A stretch of DNA of 64,000 bases from Peribacillus simplex NBRC 15720 = DSM 1321 (GCF_002243645.1 NZ_CP017704.1:5474001-5538000); one strand, 5' to 3'; counted from the first letter of the stretch, positions 18,852 to 28,081 are shown. The notes: generated by a model from the sequence alone, not told the origin. A program made the numbers and translations.

Positions 18852-20099
18852 TTAAGAGTCAATGTCTTCATTTTTATATTCTTTGTTCGCGTTCTTGTAA
18901 GCTTCCTTTGCCTGATCGATATCTTTGTTTTCGAGAAAGTAAGCTATCGCTGCTTGCCCGATTCCATATGTGACTGCGCCCGCTACTGCACCGGAAACGA
19001 CTAGACCAGCTCCTGGGATGAAACGGACTGCAGCCCTGACACCTTCCCTGACAAGGAGACCGATTCCAACATTGATCCCTAATGCCGCAATAAATTCACT
19101 TGCCGTTTTTGTATTTATTTCTTTATCCGCGATAAAACCAATCACCACAATCATCAAACCTTGAATGCCGGTCAAAATGGGAAAATCGGCAAAAGGTATT
19201 GGTTCTGCACCGATTAAACCGGCGATTGCCGTAAACGTTCCCACTATCGTCCGCGCGAATTTCTTCTTAACGAATTGGCTCTGGATCGCTTTAGCAGTCT
19301 TCAGCTTTGCTTCACTGGGTAAGGCCTCGATTAAGTAATCAGAAAGCAAATCAATGTTCCAACGCATATCATATTCAATCTTTCCGCTTTCATCAAAATC
19401 AATATACGAACAAATAGGAATGATGTTCAAAAGTGGTATTTCACTCTCTTTAAATCGTTTTGACATCAAAGCGATGGCTTCATCAATATTCTGCTTTTTC
19501 TTAGGATTGGCATCAAAAGGTGCTTGTTTATAATGTGGTGGATCTAATTCATCCACTTGGGTGACCACACAGATAACGGGTACATCATAATGGTGATTCT
19601 CTTTAACGATTTTGCGCAGTTTATTCAATTCCTGTAAATCTTCTTCAATCCTTGAATCTGTTTCTTTTGCTTTAATCAAGAAAAGAAACACATCAGGCTG
19701 TTCTTCGGTTACCGCTTTTTTCAATTCATCCATTGGTGTTTCTGCTTCGAATTCTTCAGTAGGAGCTTCACTCTCACCCAGCCCGCGTGAATCCAGCAAA
19801 CGAATTTTGGGCTCGGCATCACTCGGGTACCAGAGCCATTTCCCCTTACCCGTGCCAGATTTAACGGAACTGACATATTGCCGTTCCTGACCAAACATCG
19901 CATTGATCAGTGAGGATTTTCCGGACCCTCGCCTTCCGACAAGAGCAATTCGCGGTTCCCTTGCATCAACTGTCATCGTTTTAAGCTTTAAGAGCTGGTC
20001 GAGCATTTTGTTCTTTTTCGCTTGTGAAATGGGCAGCTTATCTACCTGGCCTTTAATGAAACTGAATATACTTCCCATTTCATCGTGTTTTTCCACCAT
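18852..20099 (-). CDS. Membrane-associated GTPase (Era-like fold)
   Basis: The protein has a complete G domain: G1 GRRGSGKSS near residue 52, G3 DSRG in LLDSRGLGES, and G4 TQVD in CVVTQVDELD (threonine in place of the usual asparagine). After about residue 285 there is a hydrophobic C-terminal region with several possible membrane segments rich in glycine and alanine (VRFIPGAGLVVSGAVAGAV). This layout resembles GTPases with a C-terminal DUF697-like bundle. Start ATG 20099 has AAGGGGGA seven bases upstream; a GTG one codon earlier is possible. The function is unknown. Confidence 0.75.
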   Translation of the reverse strand: MVEKHDEMGSIFSFIKGQVDKLPISQAKKNKMLDQLLKLKTMTVDAREPRIALVGRRGSGKSSLINAMFGQERQYVSSVKSGTGKGKWLWYPSDAEPKIRLLDSRGLGESEAPTEEFEAETPMDELKKAVTEEQPDVFLFLIKAKETDSRIEEDLQELNKLRKIVKENHHYDVPVICVVTQVDELDPPHYKQAPFDANPKKKQNIDEAIALMSKRFKESEIPLLNIIPICSYIDFDESGKIEYDMRWNIDLLSDYLIEALPSEAKLKTAKAIQSQFVKKKFARTIVGTFTAIAGLIGAEPIPFADFPILTGIQGLMIVVIGFIADKEINTKTASEFIAALGINVGIGLLVREGVRAAVRFIPGAGLVVSGAVAGAVTYGIGQAAIAYFLENKDIDQAKEAYKNANKEYKNEDIDS

Positions 20100-20216
20100 C
20101 ACTCATTCCCCCTTGTTAAGAAGTGTTTTAAGTAACATTTACCCTTGAACAATTTAATTTAAGCATGTAACTTCATTCTCCTTGCAAAATTAAGGGGCTT
20201 CATTTCTTATATTCAT

Positions 20217-20969
20217 TTAACTCTTTTCTTTTAAGAACATAACGACACTGGCCATGTATTTTTGGATTTCCTGGACTTGAAAGGCGGCAGAATCCGCAAT
20301 CTGTTTGTAATGATGCGTTCCTTCATCGGTGATACGTAAATACCGTTTAGTTCGTTTTTCACTTTCCCACCTGCCGACAAGAAGGCCGTTCTCTTCCATT
20401 TCATGAGATAAATCGTATAAATAGCCGTTTGAAGCGATCCAACCGAACTGATTTTTAAGCAGATCGCCAATTTCCCCCATGTAAATGGGCTTCTTAGTGA
20501 AAGCGGCTTTTAAAGTTATATAACGGACAAGGTCCTTCACCGATATTATTTTCGAGAAATACGACCTGTATTCTTCAGGAAGCTCATTAAGAACCGGTGG
20601 GTTTTCACCAGAACCCCTTAAATCGAACATGAAGCGATCAATGACCTTTTTCACTTCGGAAAACCGTTCCAGGAAATTTTCTTGGTACCATATGTAAAGC
20701 TCTTTGCCTTTTTCAGTAATTTGATAATAATTTCTTCCCTTATTCGTATATAATGATAGATGGTTGGATTCGACTAGCGTATTGGATATTTTACATAAAT
20801 AGTCATAGCTATGCACTTTTCCAGTGAACGTATTTTTTAGGTCTTGATGAATCGCCCTTGGATAATTCGCTTTTATTCTCAAAGAGTGAAGTAAAAAAAT
20901 CGTTAAAAATTCCCGCTGGCTCAAGCCAACCGTTTCAACCGTTGCAGACAGTTTCTCCCCTTTCTTCAC
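20217..20969 (-). CDS. Two-domain winged-helix (PadR-like) regulator
   Basis: The protein contains two tandem winged-helix units. The first covers LSQREFLTIFLLHSL to NYYQITEKGKELYIWY. The second covers KPIYMGEIGDLLKNQF to TKRYLRITDEGTHHY and is PadR-like, with a trailing helix (VQEIQKYMASVVMFL) that could dimerise. A monomer with two DNA-binding units could bind as a pseudo-dimer. I choose GTG 20967-20969 because AAAGGGGG lies eight bases upstream; the frame is open to GTG 21050 without a ribosome site. No target is obvious next door. Confidence 0.65.
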   Translation of the reverse strand: MKKGEKLSATVETVGLSQREFLTIFLLHSLRIKANYPRAIHQDLKNTFTGKVHSYDYLCKISNTLVESNHLSLYTNKGRNYYQITEKGKELYIWYQENFLERFSEVKKVIDRFMFDLRGSGENPPVLNELPEEYRSYFSKIISVKDLVRYITLKAAFTKKPIYMGEIGDLLKNQFGWIASNGYLYDLSHEMEENGLLVGRWESEKRTKRYLRITDEGTHHYKQIADSAAFQVQEIQKYMASVVMFLKEKS

Positions 20970-21166
20970 TGTCAAAACCCCCTTTATATACTGTTTATAA
21001 AACACATAATTAAATTTTTCTTCCTTCCCCTTATTATCCTGTGCTGCCACATAATAGTAAAGTTTTTAATGCCTAACTACCTAGTACTAATTTTTCGAAT
21101 TCGATCTATTGTGGGATGGATTAATTTAGAATATTCTGTCGAGGTTTATTGTGAAATAGCTTAAAA

Positions 21167-21208
21167 CAAAAGAAGAAACAGCCCATGATAAGGCCGTTTC
21201 TTCTTTTT
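21167..21208 (-). terminator. Terminator of map
   Basis: Arms of 16 bases (AAAAGAAGAAACAGCC and GGCCGTTTCTTCTTTT) pair with one G-T wobble and end in a T-run on the minus strand, directly after the map stop codon. Confidence 0.8.
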
Positions 21209-21210
21209 GT

Positions 21211-21957
21211 TTACTGTTCTGTTAAAATGATCGGATCTTCTTTTGTAATAACGAGGGTATGTTCATATTGGGCGGAAAGCTTTCCATCTGCCGTTCTCGC
21301 CGTCCAGCCGTCTTGGTCCATTTTCATATGCCATGTTCCTGCATTCAACATTGGCTCGATCGTGATGACCATACCTTCTTTTAGACGGGCACCTTTACCT
21401 GGCTTACCATAATGTAGGACGGTTGGGTCCTCGTGCATGGTTTTACCGATTCCGTGTCCTGTAAAATCGCGAACAACAGAAAACTTTTCACCTTCTGCAT
21501 ATGACTGGATTGCATGCCCGATGTCCCCGAGACGATTTCCTGCCCGTGCAACTTCGATGCCTCTATATAAAGCATTCTTGGTTACATCCATTAAACGCTG
21601 AGCTTCATCGGAAACTTCACCGACTGCATATGTCCAAGCTGAATCCGCCAAACCGCCGTTAAGGTTCACCACCATATCAATCGTAACGATGTCACCCTCT
21701 ATTAGGGCTTTCTTTTGCGGAAAGCCGTGACAAATAACATCATTTACTGATGCACACGTTGCATATTTATAGCCGTTATAGCCCTTTTGTTCAGGTGTAG
21801 CACCATGCTCTGCCAAGTACTTATCGACAAATTCTTCAATTTCCCAAGTCGTGATGCCCGGTTTTATCATTTTTGCGATTTCTCTATGCGTCGCAGCAAG
21901 AAGTTTGCCCGCTTCATGCATCAAATTTATTTCTCGTTCACTTTTAATGGTTATCAT
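21211..21957 (-). CDS. map: Methionine aminopeptidase, type I
   Basis: This cytosolic metalloprotease removes the initiator methionine. The 248-residue protein has the pita-bread fold. Metal ligands can be placed at the two aspartates in DIVTIDMVV and GGLADSAWTY, the histidine in DFTGHGIGKTMHEDP, and glutamates in ITIEPMLN and SAQYEHTL. The substrate histidine lies in DVICHGFP. It is a single gene with its own terminator, not in the secY-adk cluster, so it is probably the second map gene of the genome. Confidence 0.92.
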   Translation of the reverse strand: MITIKSEREINLMHEAGKLLAATHREIAKMIKPGITTWEIEEFVDKYLAEHGATPEQKGYNGYKYATCASVNDVICHGFPQKKALIEGDIVTIDMVVNLNGGLADSAWTYAVGEVSDEAQRLMDVTKNALYRGIEVARAGNRLGDIGHAIQSYAEGEKFSVVRDFTGHGIGKTMHEDPTVLHYGKPGKGARLKEGMVITIEPMLNAGTWHMKMDQDGWTARTADGKLSAQYEHTLVITKEDPIILTEQ

Positions 21958-22041
21958 TTAAAATCCTCTTTCGTTTTATAACTTTTCTGATTGAGACTCC
22001 TTATTTATCATATGCCTTTTTTTATATAAAAAGCAACCAAA

Positions 22042-22064
22042 AACCCGGTAAAAATCACCGGGTT
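22042..22064 (-). terminator. Probable terminator of cdaS
   Basis: Stem AACCCGGT/ACCGGGTT with a 7-nt loop is followed on the minus strand by TTTGGTTGCTTTTT. It lies 170 bases after cdaS and 85 before map. Confidence 0.6.
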
Positions 22065-22233
22065 AAGTAATTCATGACCTTTTATGTACCTGTAATTCTA
22101 AGAAAAAAAGATTTTGAATTACAAAAGTGATAAAAATGGAAGCCAACGTTTTCGTTTTTTACACAATTGAATTTCCGGTTGTGAATTACCTAGAAAATTA
22201 TAATCACCATGGGACTTAATTGTCTCAAAAATT

Positions 22234-22860
22234 CTATATAGGCCCATGAGCATTAATTGGGTACAGATTCCCATTAAATGCAAATGAAACTCTTCCTGTT
22301 TCCTCTGATACTACCAATACAAGGGCATCACTTCGTTCAGATAAACCTAATGCAGAGCGGTGGCGTGTTCCAAGTTTTTTTCCCCCTGTTGATCTGTCTG
22401 AAAGCGGAAGGACATTTGCTGCGGAAACAATCTGATTTTGACTAACCAAAACGGCGCCATCATGTAGTGGATTTCCAGGGAAAAAAATTGATTCCAATAA
22501 AGAATGAGTTAACTCCGCTCCTATTGAAATACCGGGTTGAATCAATGAATCAAGAGGATCTCCCCTTTGAATCACAATCAACCCGCCATGTCTCAAATTC
22601 GATAAATTTTGTACGCAAATTGATAATTCGGGATATTTGTCCGTAAACGGTGACAAATAACAGTTTAAATAAAATGTTGCTGCTTTCATATCGATGTATA
22701 CGAATTTATCCTTTATTTTTTCGAAATTTCCAAGGAGACAATAATTTTCATCACCCATTGCTTCTAAGTTATCCTGTAATGCCGATATTACTTGGCGTAT
22801 ATCCTCTTTTAACATTTGTTTCATTGGTGAAAAATCACAATTGCCATTATTCACAGGCAT
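22234..22860 (-). CDS. cdaS: Diadenylate cyclase CdaS (c-di-AMP synthase)
   Basis: The 208-residue protein makes c-di-AMP from two ATP. An N-terminal pair of helices (MKQMLKEDIRQVISALQD) precedes the DAC domain, with the two catalytic signatures LHDGAVLV and GTRHRSALG. The small size, lack of membrane helices and N-terminal helices match CdaS, the sporulation-specific cyclase made in the forespore of Bacillus species, where the helices autoinhibit. GGGAGGTG precedes the ATG. A sigma-G promoter was not identified with confidence. The product is the ligand of the riboswitch upstream of kdp in this window. Confidence 0.9.
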   Translation of the reverse strand: MPVNNGNCDFSPMKQMLKEDIRQVISALQDNLEAMGDENYCLLGNFEKIKDKFVYIDMKAATFYLNCYLSPFTDKYPELSICVQNLSNLRHGGLIVIQRGDPLDSLIQPGISIGAELTHSLLESIFFPGNPLHDGAVLVSQNQIVSAANVLPLSDRSTGGKKLGTRHRSALGLSERSDALVLVVSEETGRVSFAFNGNLYPINAHGPI

Positions 22861-23118
22861 GCACCTCCCTTATATTATTACACTCTCTTTTTTAAAATAA
22901 ATCTTAATTGGCCATGCTTATTGTCCCTAGCTCTATTTAAGCCTTGTTAAATTTATAATTATGAATGTACTTAAAGTTTGTCTTCACGATAATTAATTAT
23001 TCATCTTTACTATCAATCAGTAATGACTTCACATTTTTTTATGTCATATGGACAAGGTAAGAGAATAGATATGTTAATGACCTGTTGAAAGATATCCTAT
23101 AATAAGAGGTGGTATTAG

Positions 23119-23439
23119 ATGCCTTATGTAACAGTATTTGACCAAGGAACGTTTGAAGTTGAAATGGGAAAAAAGTTAGTATTAGCATTGGAAGATAACG
23201 GTATAAATATTCTCCACCGATGCGGCGGGAAGGCTAAATGTACAACTTGCAGAGTCGAAATATTGGCAGGTGATTTTTTGGAGGTCACACATAAAGAAAA
23301 AAAGATGTATGAGGAAAAAGGAATGGAAGATCATTTGCGTTTATCTTGTCAAATTTACGTGAATGGAGACATAACCATTCGGCCGATCAAGACTGTAGAA
23401 AACTCTGGAATTCCTGCTGGGCCAAGACCTGCTGACTAA
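23119..23439 (+). CDS. 2Fe-2S ferredoxin
   Basis: The 106-residue protein has the plant-type [2Fe-2S] pattern RCGGKAKCTTCRV with a distant fourth cysteine in RLSCQIYV. It should carry electrons in the cytosol. GAGGTGG lies seven bases before the ATG. It stands alone, and a strong bidirectional terminator separates it from the convergent VOC gene. The redox partner is unknown. Confidence 0.88.
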   Translation: MPYVTVFDQGTFEVEMGKKLVLALEDNGINILHRCGGKAKCTTCRVEILAGDFLEVTHKEKKMYEEKGMEDHLRLSCQIYVNGDITIRPIKTVENSGIPAGPRPAD

Positions 23440-23469
23440 ATAGTTTCATAAGTGTCGTAGTTTAAACAA

Positions 23470-23518
23470 AAAACATCAAAACGACTAAAAATAGTTTTTC
23501 TAGTCGTTTTGATGTTTT
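23470..23518. terminator. Bidirectional terminator between ferredoxin and VOC genes
   Basis: Perfect 18-base arms (AAAACATCAAAACGACTA and TAGTCGTTTTGATGTTTT) with A and T flanks serve two convergent genes. Confidence 0.9.
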
Positions 23519-23536
23519 AATCTTTAGCTAAAAGAG

Positions 23537-23917
23537 TTACTTCTTTTCCATGACCGCAAAGTAATTATCTTCATTATCAGCAAAATTGAAGACTCTTCCA
23601 GATGGCATATTTACAAGTTCTCCTACTTTGATATTCTTCTCTGAAAAGTCTTTATATAATTCATCAAGATTATCAGAGTAAAACATTAACGAAGGTGTAT
23701 TAAGATTTAATTCAGGCTGCATTTTAGCAATGAATTCCTTATTATGCAGGATGATACTCGTTTGTGCTTCCTTTGTTGGGGCTATTTCAATCCATCTTAG
23801 CCCTTGGCCGTTATCTTCTTCAGAAATTACGCTAAAACCGAATTTTTCCGTCCAAAATTTCAATGACTCGTCTTGGTTATTTACATATAACATAATTTGA
23901 CCGACTTTATTTATCAT
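23537..23917 (-). CDS. VOC family protein (glyoxalase/bleomycin-resistance fold)
   Basis: The 126-residue protein has two beta-alpha-beta-beta-beta units. The first starts KVGQIMLYVNNQDESLKFWTEKFG, and the second has SLMFYSDNLDELYKDF and ends NYFAVMEK. Metal-binding positions fit the family, but substrate cannot be told. GGGAGAGAAG precedes the ATG. Confidence 0.85.
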   Translation of the reverse strand: MINKVGQIMLYVNNQDESLKFWTEKFGFSVISEEDNGQGLRWIEIAPTKEAQTSIILHNKEFIAKMQPELNLNTPSLMFYSDNLDELYKDFSEKNIKVGELVNMPSGRVFNFADNEDNYFAVMEKK

Positions 23918-24365
23918 TTGCTTCTCTCCCTTTCTGTTGGTTCCGTTATTAATGATTATCCTTTACGTATAAGCATATTGTTGGTTGGAAATATATAACT
24001 AATTGAATCGTATAATAAATGCAAGATTTAATCAATATTTACCAAAGTTCCCTTTCTCCGCTTTAGGGAGGGTTTTTAAACCTTTTGACCCATCTTGATA
24101 CATTAGTAACAGATTGGAAAATTGGAGCATAATCAAGTTATCTACTTTTCTTAAGCAATTGTGTAAGCAAAGCCGCCATTTAAATCATTTTTTATTAATT
24201 TTGTTCCATTTAAGGGACCGAACATATGACAATTCCCCAATATAAATTATCTAATGGCAGTGTTTAGATTTAAAAAAGCTGTGCAATCTTTATATACAGA
24301 AATTTGCAGGACTTTTCGATTTTTCCCAGAACTTCTATACAGAGTATTTCTCAAAGGAGAGTGAA
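23918..24365. other. Intergenic region without a gene
   Basis: About 450 bases between divergent genes show no supported reading frame. No convincing promoter pair was found, only a ribosome site (AAAGGAGAG) next to the DinB gene at the right end. Confidence 0.5.
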
Positions 24366-24833
24366 ATGATGGTTCTATCGAAAGAAGGTTTATTAAATAT
24401 ATTAGAAGGCAACAGGAGATTGACGATACTGGTGGTTGAAGCCTTTCCTGAAGAGGAATTATTTCACTATACACCGGCCGGGAAGCTTCGCCCTTTCGCA
24501 GAGATGGTTAAAGAAATCATGAACATTGAGACTGGATATATGCGTGGGATTGCACTTAGTGTTTGGGAGTATCCAGATTCGTTTGCTGGAATTTCTACCA
24601 AAGAGGAACTAGTTTCAGCATGCGAAGCAGTAAGGGATGATACTAGGAAACTGTGGGAGGAAATGAAAGAGGAAACACTTGGAGTGGTGGAAAAGGATCC
24701 CTTTTTCGGTCCCTCACAAAGCCACTTTGATAGACTTCAATATGCCTTGGAAAATGAGATCCATCATAGGGGACAGGGTTATATCTATCTTAGAACGCTC
24801 GGAATTGAACCACCGGAATTTTTCGTCAGGTAA
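24366..24833 (+). CDS. DinB family protein
   Basis: A second DinB-fold protein, 155 residues, with the helix EMVKEIMNIETGYMRG and the metal-ligand region ALENEIHHRGQGYIYL. The start has AAAGGAGAG upstream of the first of two ATGs. It differs clearly in sequence from the DinB protein at 956-1450, so the two are paralogues. It begins a run of three + strand genes with small stress-type proteins. Confidence 0.85.
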   Translation: MMVLSKEGLLNILEGNRRLTILVVEAFPEEELFHYTPAGKLRPFAEMVKEIMNIETGYMRGIALSVWEYPDSFAGISTKEELVSACEAVRDDTRKLWEEMKEETLGVVEKDPFFGPSQSHFDRLQYALENEIHHRGQGYIYLRTLGIEPPEFFVR

Positions 24834-24893
24834 TTATGAAACATTATGCCATTAAACTTGTAGCAACGAAATAAAAAAATAGGAGTGAGATAA

Positions 24894-25307
24894 ATGTCAG
24901 TTGATGCATATCTTAATTTTAATGGGAATTGTCGAGAAGCAGTAGAGTTCTACGCAGAGGTTTTTGGAACGGAACAACCTAATATCATGACTTTTGGAGA
25001 AACACCGCCTAATCCGGAATTTACCCTTCCAGAAGAAGCGAAAAATTTAGTCATGCATTCAAGGCTAAATATTAATGGAAGCAATATCATGTTTTCAGAT
25101 ACTTTTCCTGGTATGCCTTTTGTTGAAGGAAACAATATCAGCCTGGCATATGTCAGTAATGATTTGGATGAAATTAAATCGACCTTTAACAAACTAAGTG
25201 AAGGCGGCACGGTTGGTCTAGAGCTCCAAGAAACATTCTGGAGTAAAATTTACGGTCAGTTAACCGATAAATTCGGAATCCAATGGCAATTTAACTTCGA
25301 GAGCTGA
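24894..25307 (+). CDS. VOC family protein, PhnB/YjdN-like
   Basis: The 137-residue protein starts VDAYLNFNGNCREAVEFYAEVFG and ends YGQLTDKFGIQWQFNF, both typical of the PhnB/YjdN-like group of the VOC superfamily. The function of this group is not firmly known. TAGGAGTGAG precedes the ATG, and a terminator follows. Confidence 0.87.
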   Translation: MSVDAYLNFNGNCREAVEFYAEVFGTEQPNIMTFGETPPNPEFTLPEEAKNLVMHSRLNINGSNIMFSDTFPGMPFVEGNNISLAYVSNDLDEIKSTFNKLSEGGTVGLELQETFWSKIYGQLTDKFGIQWQFNFES

Positions 25308-25345
25308 GAAATGAACATGACCCATTATTGATTCACCTTCAATTT

Positions 25346-25389
25346 GGATATAGGACTTTTCACTGGTGAAAAGTTTCTATATCCTTTTT
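25346..25389 (+). terminator. Terminator after the PhnB-like gene
   Basis: Arms GGATATAG/CTATATCC and CTTTTCAC/GTGAAAAG with a small internal bulge end in TTTTT. Confidence 0.8.
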
Positions 25390-25636
25390 GTATTTCCATC
25401 ACCAGGGAGTAAAGATACTGTAACTAGCATAAGGTAATAATTTTTCGTTAACCCTTAGAGATGGGGCTGCTATATAAAGGCCATTTAAATTAAGGGAATT
25501 AGTTAAATGATGGGTTAGTAAAAAATCAATACACAAAACGGTTTATGACTTCACCCTAACCCTTACATAATTTTCTTGGTTCCTGATAAATGGTGTATAG
25601 TAATAGGGTACCTTCAAGATATTTAATCTTATCGAA

Positions 25637-25655
25637 AAATCCACATTTTCCTGAT
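25637..25655 (+). repeat. Partial third copy of the intergenic tail repeat
   Basis: AAATCCACATTTTCCTGA differs by one base from the end of the element at 35596-35686. The rest of the element is not recognisable here. Confidence 0.35.
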
Positions 25656-25722
25656 ACCCCCAATAACAAAAGGATTTTGTTATCAAAAACTTGCTAAATA
25701 TGTAAACCGAAAAGGAGAAATT

Positions 25723-26223
25723 ATGAAAAACAAAATTCAAAAAATCACAACTAACTTGTGGTTTGATACACAAGCTGAAGAGGCGGCGAAGTTCTACACT
25801 TCAATCTTTGAAAATTCTAAGATCGGAAGAATTACTCGCTATGGAAATGAAGGAAATCATATCCACGGGATGCCAGAGGGATCAGTGATGACCGTTGAGT
25901 TTGAATTGGAAGGACAAGCATTCGTAGCATTAAATGGCGGTCCTCAATACAAATTCACAGAGGCAATATCATTTATCATCCATTGCGAGGAGCAAGAAGA
26001 TGTGGACTATTATTGGGAAAAACTCTCCGAAGGCGGAGACGAAAAGGCGCAAGTGTGCGGTTGGCTGAAAGATCGATTTGGTGTGTCATGGCAAATTGTC
26101 CCTGCGAGCCTATCCGAGATGGTAAACGACTCCAATCCTGAAAAATCGGAAAGAGTTATGAAAGCGCTGCTCCAAATGAAAAAAATTGACATAAAAACTT
26201 TAGAACAGGCGTATAAAGGATAG
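25723..26223 (+). CDS. VOC family protein (3-dmu-9_3-mt type)
   Basis: The 166-residue protein starts KITTNLWFDTQAEEAAKFYTSIF and has FVALNGGPQYKFTEAISFIIHC and DRFGVSWQIVP, which mark the former 3-demethylubiquinone-9 3-methyltransferase group of VOC proteins. Despite that name these are not methyltransferases. AAAGGAGAAATT precedes the ATG. A repeat element follows its stop by 25 bases. Confidence 0.87.
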   Translation: MKNKIQKITTNLWFDTQAEEAAKFYTSIFENSKIGRITRYGNEGNHIHGMPEGSVMTVEFELEGQAFVALNGGPQYKFTEAISFIIHCEEQEDVDYYWEKLSEGGDEKAQVCGWLKDRFGVSWQIVPASLSEMVNDSNPEKSERVMKALLQMKKIDIKTLEQAYKG

Positions 26224-26247
26224 GATCCAAGAAAAAGGTAATTTGAA

Positions 26248-26337
26248 GTAACTAAAGCCTAGTTTCTCGGTATTGTAGGTGTGAAATTAGGTTTCGATAT
26301 TTGAATTTCCTTAAAATTGTTAAACCGCATTTTCCTG
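26248..26337 (+). repeat. ~90-bp hairpin-plus-tail repeat, copy A
   Basis: The element begins GTAACTAAAG, forms a hairpin (AAAGCCTAGTTTCTCG against TGTGAAATTAGGTTTC, mostly paired with G-U wobbles), and ends with a 37-base tail identical at 30 positions to the tail at 35650-35686. The second copy is nearly equal in length (91 bp). The element type is not known to me. Confidence 0.55.
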
Positions 26338-26391
26338 TTAAGTAAAATGGCATAAATGATCTATATAGTTTTTAAGGGAGAAATAGAAACG

Positions 26392-26943
26392 ATGGAAAAT
26401 ATATTTAAGCAAGCACTTCAACGTGGCGATAAAATAATAGAAAGAAAAATCCGCTATGACTCCTTAGTTGTAGAACATAACTGTTTGCTGTTAAAAGCAC
26501 AACATCAAAATGTCGTGCTTTTTCATGAAATCATGGATTCGTTCACGATGAAAGCAGGTTCTATAAAATTAACCATTCCTATAGGCAGTTATACGATTGC
26601 TTATTATTGGAAAGACCGTCCTTATAATTTATACATTTGGAGAGATAACGAAGGGAAATATTTAGGGTCCTATTTTAATATTGTAAGAAATACATATATG
26701 GCGGATACGTTGGTATCCTTTGAGGATTTGATTATTGATATTTTGTTACTTCCGGACGGGGACTACTTTATTTTAGACGAGGAAGAGTTACCTGTGCCAT
26801 TAGAGCAATTTGAGAGTGGTTCTGTTAAACAAGCCCTAAACTCCTTACTTGATTCCTTTGATATTCTTCTATCCCAAATCATTTCAGAATCCGAGAAACT
26901 TTATAAACATAAAGACCTCCTTCCATGGTTGAACAACAATTGA
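26392..26943 (+). CDS. DUF402 domain protein
   Basis: The 183-residue protein carries a DUF402 core: YYWKDRPYNLYIWRDNEG, YFNIVRN and DLIIDILLLPDGDYFILDEEEL. Members of this family include nucleoside tri/diphosphate phosphatases such as YgaC/Ntdp, with acidic metal ligands in those segments. A C-terminal helical extension (LNSLLDSFDILLSQII) follows. ATG 26392 has AAGGGAG upstream; earlier codons in the same frame lie before it. The phosphatase role is inference from the family. Confidence 0.82.
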   Translation: MENIFKQALQRGDKIIERKIRYDSLVVEHNCLLLKAQHQNVVLFHEIMDSFTMKAGSIKLTIPIGSYTIAYYWKDRPYNLYIWRDNEGKYLGSYFNIVRNTYMADTLVSFEDLIIDILLLPDGDYFILDEEELPVPLEQFESGSVKQALNSLLDSFDILLSQIISESEKLYKHKDLLPWLNNN

Positions 26944-26967
26944 TTCTTTGAAACTATTACCATGGAC

Positions 26968-26993
26968 AAAAAGCCTACTTCATTCAGTAGGCT
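26968..26993 (-). terminator. Terminator of the lysozyme-like gene
   Basis: Stem AGCCTACT/AGTAGGCT with a 6-nt loop is followed by TTTTT on the minus strand, 13 bases past the stop codon. Confidence 0.8.
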
Positions 26994-27005
26994 AGTAGTT
27001 CTCCT

Positions 27006-27647
27006 TCACTCACCATCAGCTTGAGCCGATATGGCAAGCTCCTCAATGTTCTTAGATACCTTCGCACTGTATGAGTAGTCACCGTAGCAATATGGGTATC
27101 GAAAATTATCTTTGTCTCCGCCACAATCATAGAGCGTGGGGTTTTTTTCGACCTGAAGCATGGAGAACTTCTTCGCAAGCTCTTCATTATGCTTGCCCCC
27201 TTCATTCGCAACGAAATCAATATAACCAATTCCCATGTTATATGCTTGAATGATCGTGGCAAAATCCACGCCCTTTTCATTGCCATATTCATTAATCCTC
27301 TTAAAATGTTTCACTCCATACTTAATGCTTTCCGTTGGATCTGTGATTGTATTTGGATCAAGACCCGCTGACTCAGATGCCTGCATTGGGTCACCGCCCC
27401 GTCCTCGGCTTTCCTGCTGCATCAATGCAATCAATGTCGAAGTATGCTCCTCAAGTCCGTATTTAGCCAACTCGTCTCGGAGAAGTGAACTATACTTTTT
27501 CACGTTCGCAAAAGAATCAAGCGTATTTACTGATGTGGAAACATTTTCGGAATAGGGGGTTCGCATGATCTCCTTTATCAGCAAAAATGCAAAAATCAGG
27601 ATAAAAATGACAAAAACATTCTTTGATTTCTTACGTTTCTTCTTCAC
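27006..27647 (-). CDS. Lysozyme-like peptidoglycan hydrolase, membrane-anchored
   Basis: The 213-residue protein has a basic N-terminus and one membrane helix (VFVIFILIFAFLLIKEI), then an extracytoplasmic lysozyme-like domain of the CwlT/YddH N-terminal type. The catalytic glutamate is likely in IALMQQESRGRGGDPMQAS, and IIQAYNMGIGYIDFV is the other conserved block. Here the domain stands alone without the NlpC/P60 half seen in CwlT. The start is GTG 27645-27647 with GGAGAGAG upstream. It probably acts in wall turnover. Confidence 0.85.
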   Translation of the reverse strand: MKKKRKKSKNVFVIFILIFAFLLIKEIMRTPYSENVSTSVNTLDSFANVKKYSSLLRDELAKYGLEEHTSTLIALMQQESRGRGGDPMQASESAGLDPNTITDPTESIKYGVKHFKRINEYGNEKGVDFATIIQAYNMGIGYIDFVANEGGKHNEELAKKFSMLQVEKNPTLYDCGGDKDNFRYPYCYGDYSYSAKVSKNIEELAISAQADGE

Positions 27648-27876
27648 ATTCTCTCTCCGTTATCTCTAAGTTATATATCTATATCTTAACAAATAGTAAG
27701 AGTAATAACTATTTAGAATACCCAATTAAATGTTCAGAAAATGAGATTACCAGTAATTGAAATTAGTATTTTATCTTCAACTCTAATCTTAGCCGCAAAA
27801 ATTTCAAGAGGACCAGAGTCATTCAGTGTATATTTATTCGGACAATGAGACACCCTATTGGTTGGAGGTGATATGT

Positions 27877-28032
27877 ATGGATAAGAAGATTGATAAAGAA
27901 GAAATCCTTGATGATAAAAAGAAAAAATATACAAACGAGTTTGGGGCAGATCTTGATGAACAAGAAATGAATGGTCTGTATGGTATGTTGGAAACTGAAT
28001 ATGAAGATAAGCTTCACGATAAAGAAAAGTAA
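27877..28032 (+). CDS. Small acidic/basic protein, unknown
   Basis: A 51-residue charged protein (DKKIDKEEILDDKKKK, then FGADLDEQEMNGLYGML) starts at ATG 27877, six bases after a very strong GGAGGTG. A longer frame back to 27826 passes through that ribosome site and is not used. The strong ribosome site and following terminator show a real gene. I do not recognise the family. Confidence 0.7.
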   Translation: MDKKIDKEEILDDKKKKYTNEFGADLDEQEMNGLYGMLETEYEDKLHDKEK

Positions 28033-28056
28033 CCATTGGTTTCTTTATTATTTGTT

Positions 28057-28081
28057 AAGCGCCTTATATGGCGTTTTTTTT
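28057..28081 (+). terminator. Terminator of the 51-residue protein gene
   Basis: Stem GCGCC/GGCGT with a short loop is followed by an eight-T run. Confidence 0.75.
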
